From the NCBI GenBank assembly GCA_016188575.1, contig JACPHN010000068.1:92082-156081 (forward strand): DNA of 64,000 bases. Reading direction: 5' to 3'. Source of the stretch: Candidatus Schekmanbacteria bacterium. GTDB taxonomy: Bacteria > CSSED10-310 > JACPHN01. The notes below the pieces were generated by a model. That model was given only the letters and a program-made list of their open reading frames with translations, did no database searches and was not told the DNA's origin. Positions 46,869 through 56,082 of this stretch are shown here, piece after piece; the stretch's first letter is position 1, and every line of letters begins with the position of its first letter. A program made the translations under genes and the position numbers.

Positions 46869-46934
46869 CGGTTTTCCGGGGAGGTGCCGGCAGCGCGTGG
46901 CGACTGTCAGGCGAGCGGGCCAGTCAGCTCCGAG

Positions 46935-47156
46935 TCAGATCTCCGTCTCCTCGCCCTCGCCCTCGGCTTCCGCGCCTTCGCCCGCGAGCTTGCGGCGGAG
47001 AACGTCCGAGAACTTCTTCGTCGACTTTTTTCTTTGCCCGGCCCGCGCGTACATGTCGACGGTATCCTGCATGGCCAGATATTTTTGCAGCTTGTCCACG
47101 TCGGTCCCCCACCCCATGCCGGTATACTGAAAAACGCTTTCAATTCGATCAGCCAT
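46935..47156 (-). CDS. Small hypothetical protein
   Basis: ATG 47156 (MADRIESVFQYTGMGWGTDV) with GGAG 9 nt upstream. 73 residues. A folded N-terminal half (DKLQKYLAMQDTVDMYARAG) is followed by a basic patch (QRKKSTKKF) and an acidic tail ending EGEGEETEI. No family recognised. It lies alone, divergent from hflX. Confidence 0.5.
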   Translation of the reverse strand: MADRIESVFQYTGMGWGTDVDKLQKYLAMQDTVDMYARAGQRKKSTKKFSDVLRRKLAGEGAEAEGEGEETEI

Positions 47157-47335
47157 GGCGCATTGCTCCGTAAACGTTTCTCCCGGAAGGGTTACTAGCC
47201 TTACTGTAGCCCGTCTCGAGCCTGCGGACAACGTCCGGCGATTCGGCCAACCTTCACTTGCGACCCGCGCCCCCGGATGATACATGCTTAGGGACGAAGC
47301 CCGAGCATTCCGCTCGCATCCCTTGAGGGAAACCC

Positions 47336-48640
47336 ATGAAGGCCAGCCCCGAATCCACCACCGCAGCGCGCGAAAGAGTTGTCCTCGTCGGCGTCGGCCT
47401 GGGCGGTTCCCCGGCTGAAATCGACGAGAGCCTCGCGGAGCTTGCCAGTCTGAGCGACACGGCAGGTGCCATCGTGGTGGGTTCGTTTCGCCAAAATCTC
47501 GCTCACCCCCATGCTGCGACCTTCATCGGCCCCGGCAAAGCGCAGGAAATCGCGTCATTCTGCGCGGAGAACGAGGTCGACACCGTGCTGTTCGACGACA
47601 ACCTGACAGCGGCGCAGCAAAAAAACCTGGAGCGTGCGATCGAACGCAAGGTCATCGACCGCCGGGCGCTGATTTTGGATATCTTCGCGATGCGTGCGCT
47701 CACCAACGAGGGCAAGCTGCAAGTCGAGCTCGCGCAGCTCGAATATATGTTGCCCCGCCTCACACGCCTGTGGCGCCATCTGTCTCGCCAGGCCGGTGGT
47801 ATCGGCACCCGCGGGCCCGGCGAGACACAGCTCGAGACGGACCGGCGCCGCATCGACCAGAGGCTGCAGAACCTCCGCGAGCGGCTGGAGAAATTCCGCC
47901 ACCATCGGGAACGCCAGCGCGAGCGCCGCCGCGGTATACCGGTGCCGACCGTCAGCCTGGTCGGATACACCAACGCCGGCAAGTCGACGATGCTCAATGC
48001 GCTCACCGGTGCCGAGACCTATGCCGATGACAAGCTGTTCGCCACGCTGGACCCGCTGCTGCGCCGCGCCGTCCTGCCTGGCGGCATGCGGGTCATTTTT
48101 TCGGACACGGTCGGCTTTGTGCGCAAGCTGCCTCATGAGCTCGTCGCCGCCTTTCGGGCGACGCTCGAGGAAATTCGCGAGGCCGATCTGCTGTTGCATT
48201 GTATCGACGGCGCCGACCCGGCGGCCGAGCACAAGATGCGCGCTGTCTACACGGTGCTGAGCGAGATCGACGCCGGTGACAAGCCGGTCATCGAGGTCTA
48301 CAACAAGCTCGACCAGGTAGCCGGGGCGCGCTTCGGTCGCTGGCCGGCCCTGGCAGGCGAGCCGGTGCGATGCGGCGCCTCGGCGATCACCGGCGCGGGG
48401 CTGCCGGATCTGCTTGCCGCGGTTGAGCAAGAGCTCGGGCGTTTCGTCGAAGAAGTCGTGCTGTCGATTCCGTACGGCGACCAGGATGCGATTCGCAGGA
48501 TTCGCAGCGAGGCCACGGTGCTCGCGGAGCACCACGAGCAGGGGCGCTTCGTTGTGCGCCTGCGCCTGGCGCGCAGCCGTCTGGGTCCGTTACTGCAGTA
48601 TCGCGTTCGCGACGACGCCCTGGTTCCCGTCGGGGATTGA
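47336..48640 (+). CDS. hflX: GTPase HflX
   Basis: 434 residues, ATG 47336 preceded by GAGGGAAACCC. The N-terminal HflX domain contains FIGPGKAQEIASF and FDDNLTAAQQKNLE. The linker has GGIGTRGPGETQLETDRRRI. The G domain has SLVGYTNAGKSTMLNAL (G1), DTVGFVRKLPHELVAAF (G3) and NKLDQ (G4). It binds ribosomes and splits stalled or idle 70S particles, particularly under heat stress. The downstream GT2 gene is 14 bp away. Confidence 0.96.
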   Translation: MKASPESTTAARERVVLVGVGLGGSPAEIDESLAELASLSDTAGAIVVGSFRQNLAHPHAATFIGPGKAQEIASFCAENEVDTVLFDDNLTAAQQKNLERAIERKVIDRRALILDIFAMRALTNEGKLQVELAQLEYMLPRLTRLWRHLSRQAGGIGTRGPGETQLETDRRRIDQRLQNLRERLEKFRHHRERQRERRRGIPVPTVSLVGYTNAGKSTMLNALTGAETYADDKLFATLDPLLRRAVLPGGMRVIFSDTVGFVRKLPHELVAAFRATLEEIREADLLLHCIDGADPAAEHKMRAVYTVLSEIDAGDKPVIEVYNKLDQVAGARFGRWPALAGEPVRCGASAITGAGLPDLLAAVEQELGRFVEEVVLSIPYGDQDAIRRIRSEATVLAEHHEQGRFVVRLRLARSRLGPLLQYRVRDDALVPVGD

Positions 48641-48654
48641 CGCGGTAACGCGCC

Positions 48655-49647
48655 GTGGACGTGTCCGCCGTCATTCCGACGCACAACCGCGCCAGCTTGG
48701 TCGTTACCGCCATCGAGTCGGTGCTGGCGCAATCGCGGCCGCCCGCGGAGCTCATCGTCGTCGACGATGGTTCGACCGATGAGACCGGGCGCGTGCTTGC
48801 CACCTTCGAACCGCGCATCCGCGTCATCCGCCAGGAAAACCGCGGGGTCTCGGCGGCGCGCAATGCCGGCATCGCAGCCGCTCGTGCCCCCTGGATCGCG
48901 CTACTGGATTCCGATGACTACTGGACTGCGGACAAGCTCGCAGCCCAGATCGACCATGTCGCGCGCCACCCCGGCACGCTCATCCTGCAGTCGCAGGATC
49001 GCTGGATCCGCAACGATCGGGCCGCGAACCCCAAGGGATACCATGCCAAACGCGGGGGCTGGATTTATCGGGATTGCCTGCCGCGCTGTATCGTGTCCTC
49101 GTCAGACGTGCTCATTCGCCGCGAGCTACTCGAACGTGAGGGGGGATTCGACGAAACGCTTCCCGCCTGCGAGGACTACGATCTCTACCTGCGCATCGCC
49201 AGCATCGCCCCCATCGGGCTTTGCGAGCACGTCGGCACCGTCAAGCGGGGAGGGCACGCGGACCAGCTCAGCAGGCGGTTCTGGGGGATGGATCGATTTC
49301 GGGTGCGGGCGCTGATCAAGATGCTCGGCCGCCCGCTGTCCGACCCGGATCGCGCGGCAACGGTCGCGACGCTCGACCAAAAGCTGCGCATTCTGACGAT
49401 GGGAGCGCGAAAGAGAGGGAACGTGGCCGGCGCCGCTGAGTGGGAAGAGCTGCGCCGGGCTCACTGCCATCAGGCGGGAGGTCCTCAATCCACCGCCTGT
49501 GCGCCGACAAGCTGCGTGGAAAGCGCATCACGAAGATCCCCCACATCACCTCCGTCCGCCTGCGGGGGAAGGGACGGAGGAAAGGGGCACTGTCGCGTCG
49601 ACACCGAGTCTGCAGCGGATTCCGGAGGCGACGATGAACGCCAGTGA
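48655..49647 (+). CDS. Glycosyltransferase family 2; C-terminus encoded by a repeat element
   Basis: GTG 48655, 14 bp after hflX. 330 residues as read. The GT-A domain is clear: SAVIPTHNRASLVVTAIESV, VVDDGSTDETGRVL, ARNAGIAAARAPWIALLDSDDYW and FDETLPACEDYDLYLRI. The glycosyltransferase proper seems to end near residue 277; the last 52 residues (nt 49,488-49,647) are the translation of repeat copy R7 and its flank. The stop lies 14 bases inside the next gene's start. Substrate unknown. Confidence 0.85.
   Translation: MDVSAVIPTHNRASLVVTAIESVLAQSRPPAELIVVDDGSTDETGRVLATFEPRIRVIRQENRGVSAARNAGIAAARAPWIALLDSDDYWTADKLAAQIDHVARHPGTLILQSQDRWIRNDRAANPKGYHAKRGGWIYRDCLPRCIVSSSDVLIRRELLEREGGFDETLPACEDYDLYLRIASIAPIGLCEHVGTVKRGGHADQLSRRFWGMDRFRVRALIKMLGRPLSDPDRAATVATLDQKLRILTMGARKRGNVAGAAEWEELRRAHCHQAGGPQSTACAPTSCVESASRRSPTSPPSACGGRDGGKGHCRVDTESAADSGGDDERQ
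49488..49621. repeat. MITE-like repeat, copy R7 (inverted relative to R5)
   Basis: Begins with the same terminus ATCCACCGCCTG (49488-49499) as R5, then TGCGTGGAAAGCGCATCACG, AAGATCCCCCACATCACCTC, a CCGTCCGCC/GCGGGGG core and GGGGCACTGTCGC. It aligns with the reverse complement of R5 along nearly its whole length. The right terminus (TGCAGCGGAT) is degenerate. It overlaps the coding end of the glycosyltransferase. Confidence 0.75.
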
Positions 49648-50542
49648 CCGTGCGGACCCCAGAGCGCTCCTGCCCGAAACCGCGGACGCGGCGGCCTACC
49701 GCTACCGTCACCCGACCCCACCGGAGGCGCTCCGCGCGTCAATCGCGAGGGATGGGGTGCTCTGTCCGGTGGGCGTCTGCGAGGACCGATTGGTATCGGG
49801 ATTTCGGCGCGTCGCGTTGGCGTGCGAGCTGGGGTTGGCGGAAATCGGTGTGCGGCGGTTGAGCGGGACGCCGCTCGCGCTCCTCTGTAGCAGCGTCCTG
49901 GAAAACCTCGTCACCGGGCCACTCGACCTCATGGAGCAGGCCGCGCTGGTGCGCGCCGCGATCGGGCTCGGAGTGGAGGTGGACGAGGTTGCCGGCGAGC
50001 TGCTTCCGAGCGCCCGAGTCGCCCGAGCGCCGCGGCTGGTCGAGCAGCTCCTCGCGGCCGCCGAGCTGCCGGTGCGGTGGCAACGCATCGTCCTTGCCAA
50101 GGGTCTGAACGCCCCGCGCTGCGCGCTGGTCGCGCGCCTGCCTGCGGGCGACGGGGACGCGCTTGCCGCCCTGATCGAGACGGCCTCGCTGAGCGGCAGC
50201 GAGTGCCGGATGGTCGTCGACGACCTCCTCGAGGCGTCACGGCGGGATGACCGGGGCGTCGGCGAGCTGGTGGCGGAGCTCGGCCTGATGGTGATCCCGG
50301 CCGGCCGCGATGTCGTCGCGGCGGTGCGCGCGTACCGCCGCCCCCAGCTCACCGCGCACCGCCGCCGCGTGGCGGCCGCCGTTGCCGCGATGACCTTGCC
50401 CCCGGCCCTGCGGCTCGCCTGGGATGAAGATTTGGAGCAGCGCGGCGCCGAGCTCCGCCTGCGTCTCCGCAGCGCGCGCGACCTCGACCTCGCCGGCGCT
50501 GTCGACCGGGTCGAGCTGCAGAAGCTGCTCGATCTGCTGTAG
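49634..50542 (+). CDS. ParB-like N-terminal domain protein
   Basis: ATG 49634 has a GGAGG 5-10 nt upstream; the open frame further up is repeat-derived. 302 residues. Residues 20-80 resemble the ParB/sulfiredoxin fold (PPEALRASIARDGVLCPVGV, then CEDRLVSGFRRVALACELGL), with LVSGFRR in place of the usual (I/L)xxGxRR. The rest is helical and Ala/Leu-rich with RAYRRPQLTAHRRRVAAAVA. A DNA-binding or regulatory role is inferred. It is followed in the same direction by the radical SAM gene 74 bp away. Confidence 0.7.
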   Translation: MNASDRADPRALLPETADAAAYRYRHPTPPEALRASIARDGVLCPVGVCEDRLVSGFRRVALACELGLAEIGVRRLSGTPLALLCSSVLENLVTGPLDLMEQAALVRAAIGLGVEVDEVAGELLPSARVARAPRLVEQLLAAAELPVRWQRIVLAKGLNAPRCALVARLPAGDGDALAALIETASLSGSECRMVVDDLLEASRRDDRGVGELVAELGLMVIPAGRDVVAAVRAYRRPQLTAHRRRVAAAVAAMTLPPALRLAWDEDLEQRGAELRLRLRSARDLDLAGAVDRVELQKLLDLL

Positions 50543-50616
50543 GCGGTGCAAAGGCGCGGCGATGGCTGTAGGCTCTGGGGATCCCGAAACTCTCTCCGCA
50601 TGCGACCGCAAACACA

Positions 50617-51708
50617 ATGAGCAAGCTGAACCTCGAAAGCACGCGCGGATCGGCGCTGCAGCCGTGCCCCGGAATTTGCGCGGGCGCCGTGTGCTGCAAC
50701 CTGCACGTCCTGGAACCCGTGGAAGGGTGCCCCATGTCGTGCACGTATTGCTTCCTGCAGGCGTATCGGCCCGAACCGTCCATCCTCGCGACGACCGACA
50801 CCGATCGCGTGCTCGACATCCTGGAGCGACAGGCGGCGAGCCAGCCCCGCCGGCTCTTTCGCGTCGGCACGGGCGAGATGGGCGACAGCGTCGCTCTGGA
50901 CCGGCGGCTCGGCTTCGCCGCTCGCGCCGTTCCGAGGGTGGCGAGGATGAGCAACGTGCTGCTCGAGCTCAAGACCAAGACGCACCGCATCGACCACCTG
51001 CTCGGTCTGGATCACGGCGGCCGCACCGTCCTGTCGTGGTCACTGAATTCCGACAAGATCGCGCGCGAGGAGGAGCTTGGCGCGGCGTCCATCGCCGACC
51101 GGCTGGCGGCCGCGGCGCGGGCGGCGGCGGCGGGCTACCTGCTCGGATTCCATTTCGACCCCGTGGTGGACTACGCCGGCTGCGAGGGCGAGTACGCTGA
51201 TACGATCCACCGGATCGGGGCTCACGTCGGCGCCGATCGCATCGCGTGGATCAGCATCGGCACGCTGCGCCTCGACCGCAAGTTGCCGCAACGGATCCTG
51301 GAGCGGTTTCCCGAAAGCAAGGTCGCCTGCGGCGAAATGGTCGCGGGTTTCGACGGCAAGCTGCGCTACCCGAAACCGCGCCGCATCGCGCTCAGCAGGG
51401 CGCTAACCGGGGCCATCCGCGCCGCGCTGGGGAGCGCGCCGTTCGTCTATCTGTGCATGGAGGCCGCGGAGGTGTGGGAACGCGCCCTCGGTTGGGCGCC
51501 GGCAGCCAACGGCGACTTCGACTACGAGTTTGCCGGCAGCGTCCTTGCCCGCTTTCCGTACTTGTTGCCGGCCCCGCCCGACCGCGCGCAGTACGTCGGC
51601 CCGCGGATGCTCAGGGATGACTGGGATGCTGCGGAGCCCGCCCCACGTGAGGCCAATCTCGCCAGCGCCGAAGCCGGCACGCCGCGCCCGGCTGCCCGAC
51701 GCCTATAG
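50617..51708 (+). CDS. Spore photoproduct lyase-like (SPL) radical SAM protein
   Basis: 363 residues. The cluster motif CPMSCTYC (C38-x3-C42-x2-C45) sits in EPVEGCPMSCTYCFLQAYRP, as in SPL proteins. Downstream are FRVGTGEMGDSVALD and LLELKTKTHRIDHLL, then LSWSLNSDKIAREEE and AGYLLGFHFDPVVDY. SPL reverses the 5-thyminyl-5,6-dihydrothymine lesion in spore DNA, but this protein is in a lineage not known to sporulate. Pairing with a ParB-like protein suggests a different DNA-related substrate. Confidence 0.85.
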   Translation: MSKLNLESTRGSALQPCPGICAGAVCCNLHVLEPVEGCPMSCTYCFLQAYRPEPSILATTDTDRVLDILERQAASQPRRLFRVGTGEMGDSVALDRRLGFAARAVPRVARMSNVLLELKTKTHRIDHLLGLDHGGRTVLSWSLNSDKIAREEELGAASIADRLAAAARAAAAGYLLGFHFDPVVDYAGCEGEYADTIHRIGAHVGADRIAWISIGTLRLDRKLPQRILERFPESKVACGEMVAGFDGKLRYPKPRRIALSRALTGAIRAALGSAPFVYLCMEAAEVWERALGWAPAANGDFDYEFAGSVLARFPYLLPAPPDRAQYVGPRMLRDDWDAAEPAPREANLASAEAGTPRPAARRL

Positions 51709-51740
51709 AAAGCCAGGATATTCATGCCCGGAGGACAGTC

Positions 51741-53309
51741 ATGCCGCGCACGTTGAAGGGACCGCTCGTCTTGTTCTTGCTTGCCGTGCTGGCGGCCGGA
51801 GACCCGGCGCTTCATGCGGAAGAAACGCCACCGGCGACTGCCGCTCCTGCTCCCGCCGCCGGTCTCCGCCTGGAGGCACCGGTGCCGCCGCCGCCCCGGG
51901 ACGACGCGAGCGCGGCGCCGGTGCGGCCGGAGGCCTCGGCCCAACGGCAGACAACCTTGCTGGCCCTCAAGACGGCGGGAACGCGTTCGACGCTCGCAGA
52001 CCGCATGCAGTCGCTGGTCGGGCTGCTCGGCCTGCTGGGATTGGCGTGGCTGCTGTCGAACAACCGCCGCCATGTCGATCTTCGCCTGGTTCTTTGGGGC
52101 ACGGGCTTGCAGCTCATCTTTGCCTTCCTGATTCTGGCGACCACGCCGGGGCGCGCGGTCTTTTCGTGGATGAACGACGCGGTCATCATCCTGCTCGGCT
52201 TCACCGAGAAGGGGGCAAGCTTCGTATTCGGCAACCTGATCAAGAATAACGTCCCGGTGGGAACGCCACTCGGGGATCCCACCATGGGACCGGTAATCCC
52301 GCCGAACCAGACCAGTTGGGCGAACACCGGCGCGTTCTTTGCCTTCAACATCCTGCCGACCATCATCTTCTTCTCGTCGCTGATGACGGTCCTGTACCAT
52401 GCACGGGTGATGCAGCACGCCGTGAGCTTCTTCGCGCGCATCATGCAGAGCACGATGAAGACCTCGGGCTCCGAGACGCTGTCGTCGGCGGCGAACATTT
52501 TCCTGGGGCAGACCGAGGCGCCGCTGTGCGTGAAGCCGTACGTGCCGGCGATGACCAACAGCGAGCTCATGGCGGTCATGGTGGGCGGCTTCGCCAACAC
52601 CGCGGGCGGCGTGCTGGCCGCCTACGTCGGAATGCTCAAGGGCCACTTCCCCGACATCGCCGGGCACCTGATCTCGGTCAGCGTCATGAGCGCGCCGGCC
52701 TCGCTGGTGATCGCGAAGATCATGTTCCCGGAAACCGAGCAGTCGATGACGCGCGGCCGCGTCAAGATGAGCGTGGAGAAAATCGACGCCAACGTGATCG
52801 ACGCGGCGGCACGCGGGGCGAGCGAGGGGCTGGCGCTGGCCCTGAACGTCGGGGCGATGCTGATCGCCTTCATTGCCCTGGTGGCGATGATCAACTGGGG
52901 AGTCGGGGCGCTCGGCGGCCTGGTGGGGCATCCGGACCTGAGCCTGCAACTGATCTTTGGCTACCTCTTCTGGCCGCTGGCGTGGATGATGGGCATTCCG
53001 GCGGGAGACTGCGCGGCTGCGGGACAGTTGTTGGGTACCAAGACGGTGCTCAACGAGTTCGCCGCGTACCTGGATCTCTCGGCCATGCTGCAGAATCCGG
53101 CCTCGCCATTGCGCCCGCGGTCCATCATCATCGTGACGTACGCGCTGTGCGGCTTCGCCAACTTCGCGTCGATCGCGATCCAGATCGGCGGCATCGGCGG
53201 CATGGCTCCGAACCGGCGCAGCGATCTGGCGCGCCTGGGCCTGCGGGCCATGATCGGGGGGAGCATCGCCACATTCATGTGCGCGGCCATCGCCGGCCTG
53301 CTGATCTGA
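51741..53309 (+). CDS. CNT-family (NupC-like) nucleoside transporter
   Basis: ATG 51741 with GGAGGA 7 nt upstream. 522 residues, longer than standard NupC because of a signal-like N-terminus and a Pro/Ala-rich linker (about 1-75). The core has 10 or so predicted helices with the CNT signatures GQTEAPLCVKPYV, NSELMAVMVGGFANTAGGVL, LLGTKTVLNEFAAYLDLS and ALCGFANFASIAIQIGGIG. It couples nucleoside uptake to H+ or Na+ flux across the inner membrane. Located 32 bp after the SPL-like gene. Confidence 0.93.
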   Translation: MPRTLKGPLVLFLLAVLAAGDPALHAEETPPATAAPAPAAGLRLEAPVPPPPRDDASAAPVRPEASAQRQTTLLALKTAGTRSTLADRMQSLVGLLGLLGLAWLLSNNRRHVDLRLVLWGTGLQLIFAFLILATTPGRAVFSWMNDAVIILLGFTEKGASFVFGNLIKNNVPVGTPLGDPTMGPVIPPNQTSWANTGAFFAFNILPTIIFFSSLMTVLYHARVMQHAVSFFARIMQSTMKTSGSETLSSAANIFLGQTEAPLCVKPYVPAMTNSELMAVMVGGFANTAGGVLAAYVGMLKGHFPDIAGHLISVSVMSAPASLVIAKIMFPETEQSMTRGRVKMSVEKIDANVIDAAARGASEGLALALNVGAMLIAFIALVAMINWGVGALGGLVGHPDLSLQLIFGYLFWPLAWMMGIPAGDCAAAGQLLGTKTVLNEFAAYLDLSAMLQNPASPLRPRSIIIVTYALCGFANFASIAIQIGGIGGMAPNRRSDLARLGLRAMIGGSIATFMCAAIAGLLI

Positions 53310-53340
53310 GCGGCGAGCTCCCGAGGCAGAGCGCGACCGC

Positions 53341-56082
53341 TCAGGGGGCGCTGCAGCGCGCCTCGATCCCGGCGCCGTCCGACGCGGCATGCGCGCGCAG
53401 GTGTCCGGCGATCAGCGCCGCACTCTGCCGCGGCGAGGCGGCAGCGACGATTTCCACTATTCGGGACTGGAGAGCGAGGATCACCGGTGAGGTTGCAGGG
53501 CCGCGCTGCGCGGCGGCGACGGCGTCGAGCGTCCTGGCTGCCCTGGCAACCCACGTGGCGAGCTCCGGGCTCCCTTGGCCCGTTCCCAGCGCCGCCGCCA
53601 GGGCGGCCGTCGCCGCTCCGACACCGGCAGCAGCGAAGTCGGGCGCCGCAAGCAGCGATTTTTCAAATCGGCCCAGCGACGCCTGGAGAGTGGGTAACGG
53701 ATCCTGGCCTGCCGCGCGTTGGGCATTGGCCATCGAAAGCAGCACCTCGCCGGCAGCGCAGTTGACCGTGTAGAGTCCGCCGTCGAGCTCGTCCGCCTGC
53801 CGAAAACTTTCCACCGCGCGCGCGTAGGAGAGCGCGAGCTCCTCGGCGCGCGCCTGGACGCCGCCGCTGCCGCCGCCATCCGGAGCGACAGCATCAAGCT
53901 CGAGCCACCCGCGCAGGCCATGCAGATACGGATCGCCGGCGTCACTTTGGAGTGCGCGGTCGGCGGCCTTGCGAGCCTCCCGAAGCGATCCCGCCGATTC
54001 TCGACCCGCGGCGCGCTCCAGCCTCGCGCGCTCGCGAAACCCCATGGCGACCAACGCCAGCGCCCGACTATCGTCCGGCGCACGCCGCACCGCTTCGCCC
54101 GCCAGGCGGATGACTTGCCCGGCGTACCCCAGCGCGAGCTCGCGCCGCTCGGGATCTGCCGCGACCCGACGCAGGTAGACGGCGAGCGCCAGCGCCTGCC
54201 GGGCATATCCCGGGCTCTGCTCGGCATCGACGCGAATGGTCCGGGCGCACGCCGCCAGTGCAGCATCGAGCGCCCGGGAGGATCCCGCCGCGGGTTCGCT
54301 TTCCTCGAGCTGAAGGACGTCGATCAGCCGGTCGCACTCGCCGAGCAGCACGGCCTGGTCGCTCGGCGCCACTTCGCCCGCGGCCTCATAGCTCGCCCCG
54401 GCCAACCCGTACAGCGCGCGCGCCTGGTCCGTGGCAGCGACTGCCGCCGCTTGCCGGGCCGCCAGCACATAGGCGTCGCCCTTGAGCCGATGGGCATCGG
54501 CCGCATATCTGAGGCCGGGTAGCGCGCGATCCGCCTTCCCCACCGCCTCCTCGTAGCGCCCCGCGAGCAGTACCGCGATCGCGTCCGTCTGCGGGTCCGC
54601 GGGCGCGGCCGTGAGTAGACGCGAGTGCTCCGCCAGTGCCGGCTCCGCCAATGTCTCGCGCGCGCGGCGGTGCGCCGCAGCTCGCAGCGCCGGGTCCCAA
54701 ATCGGGCGCGCCGCGCTCTCCGCGTCGATGAACCGCTCGTATGTGGCCGCAATGAGGCCCCGTCCGAGCTCCGGCGACGCGAACCCGGCGCGCCGCGCCC
54801 GCGCAATGTGGTTCATCGCCGCCTCACCGCGGTGCATCGCCAGGTCGATCTGTGCCAGGGCAAGCTCTCCCACTCCAACGGCATCATCGTCGCCCGCCGC
54901 GATGTCTTGTTCGAGCCGACTCCGGGCGAGCCCCACGCGCGCGAGCAGCGGGCCAAGATCATGATTGAGGGCGCGATACTCCGAGTGGATCTGCTCCACG
55001 AGCGTGGCGGCGCGGTCGCGGTACGACCGCTCCACAGCGAGCCGCCGCTCGGTGCTCCAGGCGACCAGTGAAAACCACGTCGCGGCGGCCAGCAGCACGG
55101 TCAGCCCGGCCGCGGCGGCACCTGCCGCGAGCCGGTGCCGCCGCGCCACAAGCGCGGCCCGGTCCACGAGCGTCGGCAGCTTCGTGCTGATCCGGCCGGA
55201 TCGGCAGTAGTCCTCCAGGTCGCGAGAGAGAACCACCGCATCGACGTAGCGCAGCCCGGGGTCCGCCATCAGGCACCTGGACACGATCGTCCACAGCGGT
55301 GCGGGGACCTCGCGGCGCCGCGGATTCCGCCAGCGCGTGCGCCCGCCACGACCGGCCCTCCGAGCGGAAGTGGCGCCGTCTACCGCTCGGTCAGCATCGC
55401 TACCGGCGCCGAACAGGACCCGGTAGGCGACCGCGCCGAACGCGTAGACGTCCCAGCTCGGGTTGGGGAGCCCGCCCGCACTGCCCGGATTCCGCCGCTC
55501 TGGCGCCACACCGTCGTCTTGCTCGCCCGGGCCGCCGGCCGCAACTGGCGGCAGGCCGAAATCCGTGAGCACGACGCGAGGCGTTTCGCCCGTTGCGCCG
55601 GCGACCAGAACGTTGCTCGACCCAAGGTTGCCGTGGAGCACGGACTTGCCATGCGCGTATGCCAGAGCGGCCGCTGCCTGCCGCAAGAGCTCCGCCTTGG
55701 CCGGCACGGAGAGGCCTACCGCGGTGAGGTCGATCGGTGCGGCGTGCAGGAGCTCCATGGCGATGTACGGTATTCCACCCGCAAAGCCAGCGTCATACAC
55801 GCGACAGATACTGTCGTGCTGCAAGTTTCCTTGATCGCGCGCCGCGGCGATCATCTGTCCCGCCGCGAAAAGATCATCCCCGACGTTCAGCACCTTGAGC
55901 GCTGCCACCCGGCGAAGCGCCGCGTCCCGCCCCTGTACGATCGTCCCGCGGCGGCCACGCGCCAGCACGGCCTCGATCGCGTAGCGACCCAGTCGCTCGG
56001 GGACGAGGTCGCCGGGCAGGTCCGCGGGCGGTGGGGTCGGTGTTGCGGCGGGAGGACTCATGGCGGGTTGGTCGGATCGCAT
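53341..56082 (-). CDS. Membrane-anchored pseudokinase with helical (TPR-like) ectodomain
   Basis: 913 residues. The kinase-like domain (about 30-300) keeps the VAIK-type Lys (K63, AALKVL) and DFG (174-176, LTDFGLPP), but the catalytic loop is H150-G-N152-LGSSN instead of HRDxxxxN, so the catalytic Asp is missing. The glycine loop is degenerate (LARGRRGTIVQG). A transmembrane helix lies at about 316-340 (AAGAAAAGLTVLLAAATWFS). The C-terminal 570 residues are Ala-rich helical repeats. A scaffolding or regulatory role is inferred. Start ATG 56082; ATG 56061 is possible. Confidence 0.8.
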   Translation of the reverse strand: MRSDQPAMSPPAATPTPPPADLPGDLVPERLGRYAIEAVLARGRRGTIVQGRDAALRRVAALKVLNVGDDLFAAGQMIAAARDQGNLQHDSICRVYDAGFAGGIPYIAMELLHAAPIDLTAVGLSVPAKAELLRQAAAALAYAHGKSVLHGNLGSSNVLVAGATGETPRVVLTDFGLPPVAAGGPGEQDDGVAPERRNPGSAGGLPNPSWDVYAFGAVAYRVLFGAGSDADRAVDGATSARRAGRGGRTRWRNPRRREVPAPLWTIVSRCLMADPGLRYVDAVVLSRDLEDYCRSGRISTKLPTLVDRAALVARRHRLAAGAAAAGLTVLLAAATWFSLVAWSTERRLAVERSYRDRAATLVEQIHSEYRALNHDLGPLLARVGLARSRLEQDIAAGDDDAVGVGELALAQIDLAMHRGEAAMNHIARARRAGFASPELGRGLIAATYERFIDAESAARPIWDPALRAAAHRRARETLAEPALAEHSRLLTAAPADPQTDAIAVLLAGRYEEAVGKADRALPGLRYAADAHRLKGDAYVLAARQAAAVAATDQARALYGLAGASYEAAGEVAPSDQAVLLGECDRLIDVLQLEESEPAAGSSRALDAALAACARTIRVDAEQSPGYARQALALAVYLRRVAADPERRELALGYAGQVIRLAGEAVRRAPDDSRALALVAMGFRERARLERAAGRESAGSLREARKAADRALQSDAGDPYLHGLRGWLELDAVAPDGGGSGGVQARAEELALSYARAVESFRQADELDGGLYTVNCAAGEVLLSMANAQRAAGQDPLPTLQASLGRFEKSLLAAPDFAAAGVGAATAALAAALGTGQGSPELATWVARAARTLDAVAAAQRGPATSPVILALQSRIVEIVAAASPRQSAALIAGHLRAHAASDGAGIEARCSAP

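Noticed and set aside
53341-56082. Active Ser/Thr kinase
   Set aside because: The catalytic loop lacks the Asp (HGN instead of HRD), so it is reported as a pseudokinase.
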